Shown piece after piece: positions 33,056 through 41,646 of a stretch of 44,984 nt of DNA. Position numbers and translations under genes: made by a program. The notes below the pieces were generated by a model, which ran no database searches, was not told the DNA's origin, and saw only the letters and a list, made by a program, of their open reading frames with translations. Source of the stretch: Thermohalobacter berrensis. Its GTDB lineage: Bacteria; Bacillota; Clostridia; Tissierellales; Thermohalobacteraceae. The stretch lies in assembly GCF_003609645.1 (NCBI RefSeq), contig NZ_MCIB01000016.1:1-44984 (forward strand). The letters are read 5' to 3'. Position 1 is the stretch's first letter; every line of letters begins with the position of its first letter.

Positions 33056-33086
33056 AATTTTATAAATATTAAAGGGGGAAGATTGT

Positions 33087-34409
33087 GTGAATAGTAAAGC
33101 TCATGCTAAAGATGGTTTTTTGGAAAAAATGTTTAGGTTAAGAGAAAATGGTACCAATGTAAAAACAGAAGTAATAGCAGGGCTTACAACATTTATGACA
33201 ATGGCATATATATTAGTAGTTAATCCTTTAATTTTAAGTGAAACAGGAATGGATAAAGGGGCTGTCTTTACTGCCACTGCAGTTTCATCCTTTGTTGCAA
33301 TATTAGTTATGGCCTTCTATGCTAACTACCCATTTGCTTTAGCCCCAGGAATGGGATTAAATGCTTTCTTTGCCTTTACTGTAGTTATAGGGATGGAATA
33401 TTCCTTCCAATTTGCATTAACAGCAGTTTTACTAGAAGGGATAATTTTCTTAATCCTTACATTCTTAAATGTAAGGGAAGCAATACTTAACTGTATACCT
33501 ATTAACATAAAACATGCAGTAAGTGTAGGAATTGGTCTTTTTATAGCCTTTATAGGGCTGGTTAATGCTGGACTTGTAGTTAATAATGATGCTACTTTAG
33601 TTGGGTTAGGCGATATTACTAGTCCTGCAACCCTTTTAGCATTAATAGGATTAATTATTACAGGAATACTTCTGGCAAAAAAGGTAAAGGGAGCACTTCT
33701 TATAGGGATTATAATTACAACAATAATTGGAATTCCATTGGGAGTAACTCCTATGCCAAATGGATTTATAAGTCCACCACCATCATTAAAGCCAATTGCT
33801 TTTAAGTTTGTTGGTTTTGACCAGATATTTTCAATAAACATGTTAATTGTATTATTTACCTTCTTATTTGTAGATATGTTTGATACTATTGGAACACTTA
33901 TAGGTGTTGCCTCAAAGGCAGATATGCTAGACAAAGATGGAAACCTTCCGAAGGCAAAAGAAGCTTTATTTGCAGATGCTTTAGGAACAACTGTAGGTGC
34001 TTGTTTAGGAACAAGTACAGTTACTACATATGTTGAAAGTGCATCAGGGGTAGCTGAAGGAGGAAGAACAGGCCTTACATCACTTATAACAGGACTTCTT
34101 TTCCTATTGGCCCTATTCTTTGCTCCAATATTTACTATAGTACCATCAGCTGCTACGGCACCGGCCTTAATATTAGTTGGCTTATTTATGATGTCACCAA
34201 TATTAAAGATTAATTTAGAAGACTTTACTGAAGCCATACCAGCATTTTTAACTATAATAATGATGCCTTTAACTTATAGTATTGCAGAGGGATTAGTTTT
34301 TGGTGTTCTTTCATATGTATTATTAAAACTATTAACTGGAAGAGGGAAAGAACCTTCACCTCTAATGTATGGACTTGCAGTACTATTTGTAATTAAGCTT
34401 CTTGTATAG
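33087..34409 (+). CDS. AzgA-type NCS2 purine permease
   Basis: 440 aa membrane transporter of the AzgA/PbuG/PbuO group, importing hypoxanthine, guanine or adenine by proton symport. FRLRENGTNVKTEVIAGLTTFMTMAYILVVNP is the classic N-terminus of the group (cited in part), and NYPFALAPGMGLNAFFAF and FADALGTTVGACLGTSTVTTYVESASGVAEGGRTGLTS (in part) hold the substrate-binding NCS2 motifs. About 12-14 hydrophobic segments span the chain. GTG start follows AAAGGGGGAAG. The gene supplies purines to the deaminases and hydroxylase on either side. Confidence 0.94.
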   Translation: MNSKAHAKDGFLEKMFRLRENGTNVKTEVIAGLTTFMTMAYILVVNPLILSETGMDKGAVFTATAVSSFVAILVMAFYANYPFALAPGMGLNAFFAFTVVIGMEYSFQFALTAVLLEGIIFLILTFLNVREAILNCIPINIKHAVSVGIGLFIAFIGLVNAGLVVNNDATLVGLGDITSPATLLALIGLIITGILLAKKVKGALLIGIIITTIIGIPLGVTPMPNGFISPPPSLKPIAFKFVGFDQIFSINMLIVLFTFLFVDMFDTIGTLIGVASKADMLDKDGNLPKAKEALFADALGTTVGACLGTSTVTTYVESASGVAEGGRTGLTSLITGLLFLLALFFAPIFTIVPSAATAPALILVGLFMMSPILKINLEDFTEAIPAFLTIIMMPLTYSIAEGLVFGVLSYVLLKLLTGRGKEPSPLMYGLAVLFVIKLLV

Positions 34410-34430
34410 AAACAGGAATTGCTTAAAACA

Positions 34431-34464
34431 ATATAACTCCCATCCATCTGGATGGGAGTTATAT
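34431..34464 (+). other. Hairpin after the permease gene
   Basis: ATATAACTCCCATCC / GGATGGGAGTTATAT, perfect 15-bp stem with a 4-nt loop, but no U-run follows. Either an inefficient terminator or an mRNA-protecting structure. Confidence 0.65.
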
Positions 34465-34500
34465 ATAGTGCTCTAAATTTATGAAAGGGGATTGGGATAG

Positions 34501-35853
34501 ATGTCTAGTTTGCTAATCAAAAATGGTACCATCGTCACTATGAACAAAAACAGAGATATTTTTAAAGGAGATATTTTAATTAATGACAATGAAATTATAG
34601 ATGTTAAATCAAAAATAGATACAGAAGCTGACCAAATTATTGATGCAAAAGGAAAGGTAGTTATTCCTGGACTTATTCAAACCCATGTCCACTTAACACA
34701 GACCTTATTTAGGGGGCAAGCAGATGACTTAGAACTACTTGATTGGTTAAAAGAAAGAGTATGGCCTCTAGAGGCTACACATACTGAAGAATCAAATTAC
34801 ATATCAGCAAAACTAGGGATAGCTGAGATGATAAAAGGTGGAACTACGTCAATTATTGATATGGAGACAGTAAATCACACAGATGCAGCTATAAATGCTA
34901 CTTATGAAACGGGTATTAGGGCCTTAACAGGCAAATGTATGATGGATTATGGAGATGGTGTTCCAGATGGTCTTATGGAGGATATTGAAGAATCTATAAA
35001 AGAGAGTGTTAAGTTACTAAAGAAATGGCATGGAAAAGGCAATGGAAGAATACAATATGCCTTTGCACCTAGGTTTGCAGTATCCTGTTCTGAAGAGTTA
35101 CTAACAAGGGTAAGGGATTTAGCTAGAGAATATAATGTAATTATTCATACACATGCTTCAGAAAACAGGGAAGAGGTTCAAGTTATTCAAGAAGAAAGGG
35201 GTATGAGAAACTTAAAGTATTTGCATAAAATAGGACTTACTGGTAAAAATTTAGTCCTTGCCCATTGTATATGGCTAGATGATGAAGAAATGAGGATTCT
35301 AGCAGATACAGGTACAAGTGTAGCTCACTGTCCAAGTTCCAACCTAAAACTAGCATCAGGTATAGCTAAGATTCCAGAAATGCTTGATATGGGAGTTAAT
35401 GTGTCAATTGGAGCAGATGGAGCACCTTGTAATAATAATATGGATATGTTTACTGAGATGCGAATTGCTGCATTAATTCAAAAGGGTAGGCTTCTTAAAC
35501 CAACGGTAATGCCGGCAGAAAAAGTGTTTGAGCTTGCTACTTTAGGTGGAGCAAAGGCTATGGGAATGGAAGATAGGTTAGGTAGTATTGAAAGGGGTAA
35601 GTTAGCTGACATAGTAATTATGAATCTTAACAATTTACATAACAGTCCCTCTAAAGAGGTTAATATAGTTTCACAGTTAGTTTATTCAGCAAAGGCTCAA
35701 GATGTAGAAACAACTATAATCGATGGGAAAGTAGTAATGCTTGAGGGTGAACTTACTACTATTAATGAAGACTTATTAATTGATGATGTAAATAGAGTAA
35801 TAAAAAAGCAAGTAGAATCTGCAGGAATAAAAAGGACATTGATTGCTAGATAA
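34501..35853 (+). CDS. Amidohydrolase of the guanine/chlorohydrolase deaminase group; candidate guanine deaminase
   Basis: 450 aa mononuclear metal deaminase of the TrzA/AtzA/SAH-deaminase family. Motifs: IQTHVHLTQTLFRGQADD (HxH), HTHASENREEV, VLAHCIWLDDEEM, AHCPSSNLKLASG and SIGADGAPCNNNMD (metal Asp). Relatives deaminate guanine, 8-oxoguanine, S-adenosylhomocysteine, methylthioadenosine or 5'-deoxyadenosine. Between a purine permease and a purine hydroxylase, guanine to xanthine is the most likely reaction, but the short family motifs do not settle substrate. ATG after AAAGGGGATTGGGAT. Confidence 0.85.
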   Translation: MSSLLIKNGTIVTMNKNRDIFKGDILINDNEIIDVKSKIDTEADQIIDAKGKVVIPGLIQTHVHLTQTLFRGQADDLELLDWLKERVWPLEATHTEESNYISAKLGIAEMIKGGTTSIIDMETVNHTDAAINATYETGIRALTGKCMMDYGDGVPDGLMEDIEESIKESVKLLKKWHGKGNGRIQYAFAPRFAVSCSEELLTRVRDLAREYNVIIHTHASENREEVQVIQEERGMRNLKYLHKIGLTGKNLVLAHCIWLDDEEMRILADTGTSVAHCPSSNLKLASGIAKIPEMLDMGVNVSIGADGAPCNNNMDMFTEMRIAALIQKGRLLKPTVMPAEKVFELATLGGAKAMGMEDRLGSIERGKLADIVIMNLNNLHNSPSKEVNIVSQLVYSAKAQDVETTIIDGKVVMLEGELTTINEDLLIDDVNRVIKKQVESAGIKRTLIAR

Positions 35854-35940
35854 ATTTAATTAATATTAATTTTCATATAATCATAGCAAAGTCATATCTG
35901 AAAAATTTAAGTAGTTAATAACTGACAGTTAATTAGTGAC

Positions 35941-35968
35941 AATAAAGGCGGCCTTGGCCGCTTTTATT
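35941..35968 (+). terminator. Intrinsic terminator before the hydroxylase operon
   Basis: AAAGGCGGCC / GGCCGCTTTT around TT, then ATT. Stem contains one G-T pair. It separates the deaminase gene from the xanthine-dehydrogenase-like operon, though only 15 nt precede the next ATG, so it may act as an attenuator for that operon. Confidence 0.8.
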
Positions 35969-35983
35969 AAAAGGGGGAGTTTT

Positions 35984-36847
35984 ATGGGTATAAGGGAGGT
36001 ATATAAAGGTAGAAATATTGATGAAGTATTAGAACTCTTAGATAAATATAGGAATGACTGTAGGATAATAGCAGGTGGCACAGATCTGGTAGTACACCTA
36101 AGGCACAAAAGACTAAATCCAAAGGTTCTAGTAGATATTTCAGATATTGAAGAATTACATGGGATTAAAAAAGAAGGAGAATTTATTGAGATTAAAGGAG
36201 CAACAACTTTTACGGAAATAGTAAAAAGTAACCTAGTTAATAAACAACTTATTGGATTAAAGGAAGCAGCAAAATCTGTAGGATCACCCCAAATAAGAAA
36301 CAGGGGGACTATTGGGGGTAATATATGTAATGGTTCTCCTGCAGCAGATATAGTTCCTCCATTATTGGCTTTAGATTCTACTGTTCTTTTAAAGAGCAAA
36401 AATAAAGAGAGAGAAATATCTTTAGAAGAACTCTTTTTAGATAAAGGTAAAGTTAACTTAAAGGAAAATGAGCTTTTATATAGTGTAAAATTTAAAAAAA
36501 TTAATAAAAACCAAGTTTTATCTTTTTCTAAATTAGGTTTAAGAAAGGCATTGGCTATTTCTAGGCTTTGTATAAGTGTTTTTTTAGAATTAGATAAAAG
36601 CAAGGAATGTAAAAGGGTTAAGATCGCAGATGGGGCATTAGGTAAACATGGAGTAAGGGAGAGAAAAGTAGAGGAGTTTTTATTGGGAAAAAGGTTAAAT
36701 GAAGAAACTATAGAAGAAGGAGCAATTATTCTTCAAGAGGAAATTTCACACAGGTTACAAGGCCGTTTAAGTTTACCCTTTAAAAAAGAGGCTGTAAAAG
36801 GTGTATTTAAAAGTGCAATTAGTAAGGCCTTGGAAAACTTACATTAA
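35984..36847 (+). CDS. Molybdenum hydroxylase FAD-binding subunit (xanthine/nicotinate dehydrogenase type)
   Basis: 287 aa, CoxM/XdhB/NdhF-like. FAD motifs are RIIAGGTDLVVHLRHKRLNPKVLVDISDI and VGSPQIRNRGTIGGNICNGSPAAD (quoted in part), with the C-terminal CO dehydrogenase flavoprotein domain from about residue 175. It accepts electrons from the Fe-S subunit and passes them to NAD(P) or another acceptor. ATG 35984 is 7 nt after AAGGGGGAG; an ATG at 35936 lies within the terminator region. First gene of the four-subunit hydroxylase operon. Confidence 0.93.
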   Translation: MGIREVYKGRNIDEVLELLDKYRNDCRIIAGGTDLVVHLRHKRLNPKVLVDISDIEELHGIKKEGEFIEIKGATTFTEIVKSNLVNKQLIGLKEAAKSVGSPQIRNRGTIGGNICNGSPAADIVPPLLALDSTVLLKSKNKEREISLEELFLDKGKVNLKENELLYSVKFKKINKNQVLSFSKLGLRKALAISRLCISVFLELDKSKECKRVKIADGALGKHGVRERKVEEFLLGKRLNEETIEEGAIILQEEISHRLQGRLSLPFKKEAVKGVFKSAISKALENLH

Positions 36848-36882
36848 TTATATGAATCTAATTTTATGAGGGTGTGATTGTA

Positions 36883-37356
36883 TTGAAAAAAATAAAACTA
36901 ACTGTGAACAAAAAAGAATATATGCTGGAGATTAAGGAAGATACAAGACTTATAGATTTATTAAGAGATGTTTTAGGCTTTACAGGTGTTAAAGAGGGAT
37001 GTGGTGAAGGTGAATGTGGAGCTTGTACAGTAATTATGGATGGAGATATAGTAAATTCCTGTTTAGTGTTGGCTTTTCAGGCAGATGGAAAAGAGATAAT
37101 AACAATAGAAGGTGTTGAGTCAGAGGAAGAAATTCATCCTATTCAACAAGCTTTCTTAGATGTTGGAGCTGTACAATGTGGATTTTGTACTCCAGGAATG
37201 ATATTATCTGCTAAAGCTTTGTTAGATAAAAATCCTTCTCCTACTAGAGAAGAGATAAGGGCAGCTATTTCTGGTAATCTTTGTCGTTGTACTGGATATA
37301 ACAAGATAGTAGATGCAATTGAAAGGGCAGCCTTATATTTAAAAAGGGGGAAGTAG
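36883..37356 (+). CDS. Molybdenum hydroxylase [2Fe-2S] subunit
   Basis: 157 aa. The plant-type [2Fe-2S] motif GCGEGECGACTVIMDG...C and the family-specific second cluster QCGFCTPGMIL...GNLCRCTGY are complete. It wires the Mo site to FAD. TTG 36883 is favoured as start because GAGGGTG lies 8 nt upstream; the GTG at 36874 overlaps that site. Three nt separate its stop from the next start. Confidence 0.95.
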   Translation: MKKIKLTVNKKEYMLEIKEDTRLIDLLRDVLGFTGVKEGCGEGECGACTVIMDGDIVNSCLVLAFQADGKEIITIEGVESEEEIHPIQQAFLDVGAVQCGFCTPGMILSAKALLDKNPSPTREEIRAAISGNLCRCTGYNKIVDAIERAALYLKRGK

Positions 37357-37359
37357 GTT

Positions 37360-38634
37360 GTGAGACTAAATTCTATAGGTAAAAAGATTATACGAGTTGA
37401 CGGGTTGTCAAAGGTTAAAGGAAAAGCCTTATATCCACAGGATATTTATATGGAAGGAATGCTTTATGGGAAAACATTACGTTCAAGTAGGCCACATGCC
37501 TATATTAATATAGATACTTCAAGGGCTGAAAAAATAGATGGCGTTGTTAAAGTGTTTACATATAAAGATGTACCGGGGAAAAATTGCCATGGTGTTTTAT
37601 TTAAGGATCATGAGGTTTTTTGTAGTGAAAGGGTAAGAAGAGTAGGTGATCCCATTGCATTTGTAGTTGCAACAAATAAAAAGGCGGTAGAAGAGGCAAT
37701 AGAAGTAATCGATGTTAATTATGAAGATATAGAGGCAGTATTTGATCCCTTAGAAGCTATGAAAGAAGAATCAGTAAAAATACATGGAAATAGTAATATT
37801 ATTTACCATTATAAATTAAGAAAGGGAGATGTAGAAGAAGCCTTTAAAAGATGTCATGTAATAGTAGAAAGTGAGTATAAAACTCCAATGGTAGAGCATG
37901 CCTTTCTTCAGCCAGAGGCAGGTATTGCATATACTGAAGATGATGGAACAATAGTTGTATGTGCATCAACCCAATATCCACACTTTGACCAGATTGAAGT
38001 AGCTGAAGCTTTAGAAGTAAATAAAGATAAAGTAAAGATAATCAACCCTGCAGTAGGAGGGGCCTTCGGAGGAAGAGAGGATATTACTCTTCAAATTCAC
38101 CTTGCAATTGCAGCTAAGGTAACAGGACGACCAGTCAAGGCCGTATATTCTAGGGAAGAGTCATTTTTAGCCCACTCAAAAAGACATTCCATGATAATGA
38201 GATATAAAACTGGATGTAATAAAGATGGAAAATTATTAGCTATGGAGGCTGAAATAATTGGAGATACAGGTGCTTATGCGTCATGGGCTATAAATGTATT
38301 AAGAAAGGCAGGGGTTCATGCTACAGGACCATATGAAATACCCAATGTTAAGGTAGACAGTTATGCAGTATATACTAACAATCCCTTTGCAGGCGCAATG
38401 AGAGGCTTTGGTGCAACCCAAGTTCCTATTGCCCATGAACAACAGATGGATATGTTATCAGAGAAACTAAATATGGACCCAGTAACCTTTAGGCTTAAAA
38501 ATATATTTAAAAAGGGGTCAAAAACGGCTACAGGACAGGTCTTAGAAGAAAGTGTACCAATTGATAGGTGTATTAAGGAAGTAGCAGATAGAATAGGTAT
38601 AACTCCATTAAGTGAAAGGGGTGGAGTTGTATGA
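37360..38634 (+). CDS. Molybdenum hydroxylase Mo-subunit, N-terminal half (NdhL-like large subunit)
   Basis: 424 aa matching the N-terminal half of XdhA-type molybdopterin subunits: KVKGKALYPQDIYMEGMLYGKTLRSSRPHA, ASTQYPHFDQIEVAEAL, NPAVGGAFGGREDIT (molybdopterin contact), GRPVKAVYSREESF and AMRGFGATQVPIAHEQQMD (cited in part). The chain stops where most single-chain relatives continue; the second half is the next gene. The pattern of large (424), medium (334), FAD (287) and Fe-S (157) subunits equals that of the selenium-containing nicotinate dehydrogenase of Eubacterium barkeri. In this locus a xanthine/hypoxanthine hydroxylase is preferred over nicotinate. GTG start after AAAAAGGGGGAAG. 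Confidence 0.9.
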   Translation: MRLNSIGKKIIRVDGLSKVKGKALYPQDIYMEGMLYGKTLRSSRPHAYINIDTSRAEKIDGVVKVFTYKDVPGKNCHGVLFKDHEVFCSERVRRVGDPIAFVVATNKKAVEEAIEVIDVNYEDIEAVFDPLEAMKEESVKIHGNSNIIYHYKLRKGDVEEAFKRCHVIVESEYKTPMVEHAFLQPEAGIAYTEDDGTIVVCASTQYPHFDQIEVAEALEVNKDKVKIINPAVGGAFGGREDITLQIHLAIAAKVTGRPVKAVYSREESFLAHSKRHSMIMRYKTGCNKDGKLLAMEAEIIGDTGAYASWAINVLRKAGVHATGPYEIPNVKVDSYAVYTNNPFAGAMRGFGATQVPIAHEQQMDMLSEKLNMDPVTFRLKNIFKKGSKTATGQVLEESVPIDRCIKEVADRIGITPLSERGGVV

Positions 38635-39635
38635 AAAAAAGGGGAATTGGAATAGGTAGTATATTTTATGGAACAGGATATGGAAATGGATTTCCTGATG
38701 TTTCAAAGGCTGTAGCCCAATTAAAATCAGATGGAAAAATAGCAATATATGTTGGAGCAACTGAGGTAGGACAGGGGGCTAAAACTGCTTTAAGTCAGAT
38801 CGCTGCAGAGGTTTTAGGGTTATCTGTTGATGATATAGTATTTATAAATGAAGATACCAGTATTACTCCCGATTCAGGAACAGCTGCTGCTAGTAGACAA
38901 ACTTATAACACAGGAAATGCAATAAAATTGGCCTGTGAAAAATTAAAGAGGGACATTTTAGAAGTTGCCAAAGATTATCTTGGTCTAAATAGTATTGTAG
39001 GCTTAACTTTAAAAAATGGGTATGTGTATCCTAAAACTTTACCTGAAAAGAGAGTTTCTTTAGGAGAAATTTCAGAATCTTTAGAAAGCAGCTTGAAGGA
39101 AGAAGCTGTATTTACTGCTCAAACAACTGAAATGGATGAAGAAACAGGTCAAGGAGCACCCTATTGGCCCTATACTTTTTCCGCTTGTGGTGTAGAAGTT
39201 GAGGTTGATACGGAAACAGGAAGAGTTGAAATTATAAGGGCAGTATTAGCACAAGATGTAGGAAGGGCAATAAACCCTGAGTTAATAGAAGGACAAATAG
39301 ACGGTGGTTTTGCAATGGGGGCAGGATATGCACTATATGAAGACCTAAAGATAGAAAAGGGGAAAATAAAAAACAATAGCTTTACTAATTATCTAATTCC
39401 CACTTCTTTAGATATGCCAGATATAGAAAAGGTGATTATTGAAGACCCTGAATCTACAGCTCCATATGGAGCAAAAGGGATTGGTGAACCAGTTATGATT
39501 CCAGTGGCACCAGCTATATTAAACGCAATATATGACGCAGTAGGAGTAAGAATGACAGAAATACCTGTAACTCCTGAGAAGCTTCTTAAGGCTATAAAAG
39601 AAAAGGAGATGACTTATAATGAAGGAAAGAATTAA
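38631..39635 (+). CDS. Molybdenum hydroxylase Mo-subunit, C-terminal half (NdhM-like medium subunit)
   Basis: 334 aa continuing the Mo-subunit fold: RGIGIGSIFYGTG, VGATEVGQGAKTALSQIAAEVLG (Q-G-x-x-T molybdopterin loop), DTSITPDSGTAAASRQTYNTG, QDVGRAINPELIEGQIDGG, and the catalytic GAKGIGEPVMIPVAPAILNAI with the Glu base in GIGEP (pieces). It overlaps the previous gene by ATGA, a coupling that ensures equal synthesis of halves. With labile selenium such enzymes hydroxylate xanthine, hypoxanthine, purine or nicotinate. A frameshift artefact is unlikely, given correct start, overlap and the known two-chain precedent. Confidence 0.9.
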   Translation: MKKRGIGIGSIFYGTGYGNGFPDVSKAVAQLKSDGKIAIYVGATEVGQGAKTALSQIAAEVLGLSVDDIVFINEDTSITPDSGTAAASRQTYNTGNAIKLACEKLKRDILEVAKDYLGLNSIVGLTLKNGYVYPKTLPEKRVSLGEISESLESSLKEEAVFTAQTTEMDEETGQGAPYWPYTFSACGVEVEVDTETGRVEIIRAVLAQDVGRAINPELIEGQIDGGFAMGAGYALYEDLKIEKGKIKNNSFTNYLIPTSLDMPDIEKVIIEDPESTAPYGAKGIGEPVMIPVAPAILNAIYDAVGVRMTEIPVTPEKLLKAIKEKEMTYNEGKN

Positions 39636-41343
39636 AAAAATGATAGATATAGCTTCGGGAAGAGAAAAGGCAGAGCTTGTCCTTAAAAATTGTAGAGTAG
39701 TTAATGTTTTTTCACAGGAAATTATAAAAGGCGATGTGGCAATAGATTCAGGGAAAATAGTTGGGATAGGAGAATATGAAGGTTTAAATGAAACTGATTT
39801 AAATGACAGTTATGTTGCCCCAGGATTAATTGACGGACATGTCCACATTGAATCTTCAATGGTTTCCCCTATACAATTTGCAAGGGGAGTTGTTCCACTA
39901 GGAACTACTACTATAATTGCTGATCCACACGAAATTGCCAATGTATGTGGAATAGAAGGAATTAAATATATGATAAATGCAAGTGAAGGCCTTCCATTAA
40001 ATATATACTTTATGCTCCCATCTTGTGTTCCTGCAACCTCATTTGAAAATGCCGGTGCAGTGTTAGGAGCCGATGAATTAAGAGAAATGATAGACCATGA
40101 TAAAATTTTGGGACTTGGAGAATTAATGGATTACCCTTCGGTTATTTCAGGAAATGAAAAAACTATAGATAAGATAGTTGTAGCAAAAGATAAAATAATA
40201 GATGGTCATGGTCCCAATATAAAGGATAAAGACTTAAATGCATATGTAGTAGCTGGGGTTAGGACTGAACACGAATGTTCTACAGTAGAAGAAATGATAG
40301 ATAGGCTTAGGTTAGGCATGTATATTTCAATCAGAGAGGGTTCAGCTGCAAGAAACTTAAGGACCTTAATTAGAGCTGTCAATAAAGAAAATATAAGAAG
40401 GTGTTTATTTTGTACAGATGATAAACATCCAGAGGATATTTTAAAGGCCGGACATATTGATAATAATGTTAGATTAGCCATTAAAAATGGAATTGATCCT
40501 ATATCAGCAATACAAATGGGTACCATTAATGCTGCAGAATGTTATGGACTTAAAAATATTGGTGCCATAGCCCCTGGATATGATGCTGATATAATAGTTT
40601 TAGATAGTTTAGAAAATTTTAATATAACTAAAGTATATAAAAATGGAAAACTTGTAGCAGAAAATAAAAAACCTCTATTTAGAGAGACAGAATGTGATTA
40701 TTCAAATGTAACCGATACAGTTAGAATAAAAGAAATTACCAAGAAAGATTTAGAAATAAAATTAAAATCAGATATAGTTAATGTAATTAGCCTTCTTCCT
40801 AGAAACCTTGTAACTGAGAAAGTAGTAAGGAAAGTAGACACAGAAAATGGGGTTTTTAAATATCATAAAGATTTAGATATATTGAAATTAGCTGTAATTG
40901 AAAGACATAAGGCTACAGGGAATATAGGTTTAGGGTTAGTTGAAAACTTTAAATTAAAGGGAGGAGCAATTGCTTCAACTATTGCCCATGACTCACATAA
41001 TTTAATCGTAGTTGGAGATAATGATGATGATATGCTTTTAGCTATTAAAGAAGTTTCTAGTGTAGGTGGTGGGATTACAATTTGTTCTGAAGGGAGAGTA
41101 TTAAAAACTTTACCATTACCTATTGCAGGTCTCATATCTGATAAATCTATGTCAGAAGTTAATGAAAGTTTAAAAGAAATGCTTGACATCGCCTATAATA
41201 AATTAAATGTAAACCCTGATATAGATCCATTTATGACACTATCATTCCTTGCATTACCAGTTATACCTGAAATTAAGGTGACAGACTTAGGATTGTTCGA
41301 TGTAAATAAATTTGATTTTATAGAATTAAATGTTAATGAGTAA
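39619..41343 (+). CDS. ade: Adenine deaminase
   Basis: 574 aa canonical bacterial adenine deaminase (adenine to hypoxanthine plus ammonia). Metal and substrate motifs: DGHVHIESSMVSPIQF, TTIIADPHEIANVCG, RTEHECSTVEEM, SIREGSAARNL, CTDDKHPEDI, LKAGHID, and the C-terminal DPFMTLSFLALPVIPEIKVTDLGLFDV (in part). It overlaps the Mo-subunit gene by 17 nt, so adenine deamination and hydroxylation of the product are co-translated. It serves as the reference for the divergent paralogue at 31241. Confidence 0.95.
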   Translation: MKERIKKMIDIASGREKAELVLKNCRVVNVFSQEIIKGDVAIDSGKIVGIGEYEGLNETDLNDSYVAPGLIDGHVHIESSMVSPIQFARGVVPLGTTTIIADPHEIANVCGIEGIKYMINASEGLPLNIYFMLPSCVPATSFENAGAVLGADELREMIDHDKILGLGELMDYPSVISGNEKTIDKIVVAKDKIIDGHGPNIKDKDLNAYVVAGVRTEHECSTVEEMIDRLRLGMYISIREGSAARNLRTLIRAVNKENIRRCLFCTDDKHPEDILKAGHIDNNVRLAIKNGIDPISAIQMGTINAAECYGLKNIGAIAPGYDADIIVLDSLENFNITKVYKNGKLVAENKKPLFRETECDYSNVTDTVRIKEITKKDLEIKLKSDIVNVISLLPRNLVTEKVVRKVDTENGVFKYHKDLDILKLAVIERHKATGNIGLGLVENFKLKGGAIASTIAHDSHNLIVVGDNDDDMLLAIKEVSSVGGGITICSEGRVLKTLPLPIAGLISDKSMSEVNESLKEMLDIAYNKLNVNPDIDPFMTLSFLALPVIPEIKVTDLGLFDVNKFDFIELNVNE

Positions 41344-41345
41344 AA

Positions 41346-41384
41346 AAAGGACTGCTATTGATCTTTCAATAGCAGTCTTTTTTT
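41346..41384. terminator. Strong terminator closing the purine locus
   Basis: GACTGCTATTGA (41350-41361) / TCAATAGCAGTC (41366-41377) flanked by A-run and T-run, thus bidirectional in form. Confidence 0.95.
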
Positions 41385-41646
41385 ATTGGCTAAGAAAGTA
41401 TATTTCAACGAATTACTGAAAAAAAGATAATACTGCATTTAAGTATTATAGAAAATTATGTAAGACAATAAAAAATAGGGTTTGTATCAGCCGAAGGGGA
41501 ACTAGGTTCCCCTAGCGGAAGTGAGCTTTGCTCGCTTTTTTATTATTATGATATATAATTATAAACAATAATTGTCCCAGTAAAAAGTAATATAATGGCA
41601 ATATTATGTTATAATAAAGTTGTATCTAGACTTGGGGGTGAGTACG
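41385..41646. other. Gap between ade terminator and desulfurase gene: hairpin RNA candidate and AT-rich leader
   Basis: The 41344-41646 gap has the ade terminator, two hairpins at 41491-41541 and an AT-rich leader. TATAAT hexamers occur at 41591 and 41610, but neither has a good -35, so the desulfurase promoter is not fixed. GGGGGTGA (41633-41640) is the ribosome-binding site. Confidence 0.5.
41491..41541 (+). ncRNA. Candidate small structured RNA or attenuator with terminator
   Basis: Two adjacent hairpins: CCG-A-AGGGGAAC / GTTCCCCT-AG-CGG (41491-41518), then AAGTGAGC / GCTCGCTT (41519-41537) and TTTT. The GC-rich stems stand out from the AT-rich surroundings. The second hairpin is an intrinsic terminator, and since ade already has one, the RNA probably has its own promoter upstream. 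No known RNA family is recognised. Confidence 0.45.

Noticed and set aside
33326-34237. 303-aa ORF on the - strand
   Set aside because: Antisense shadow of the purine permease with no ribosome-binding site or domain sense.
38625-38640. Frameshift or sequencing error splitting one Mo-subunit gene
   Set aside because: ATGA overlap, intact start, no frame restoration before the stop, and the two-chain precedent of nicotinate dehydrogenase make a real split more likely.
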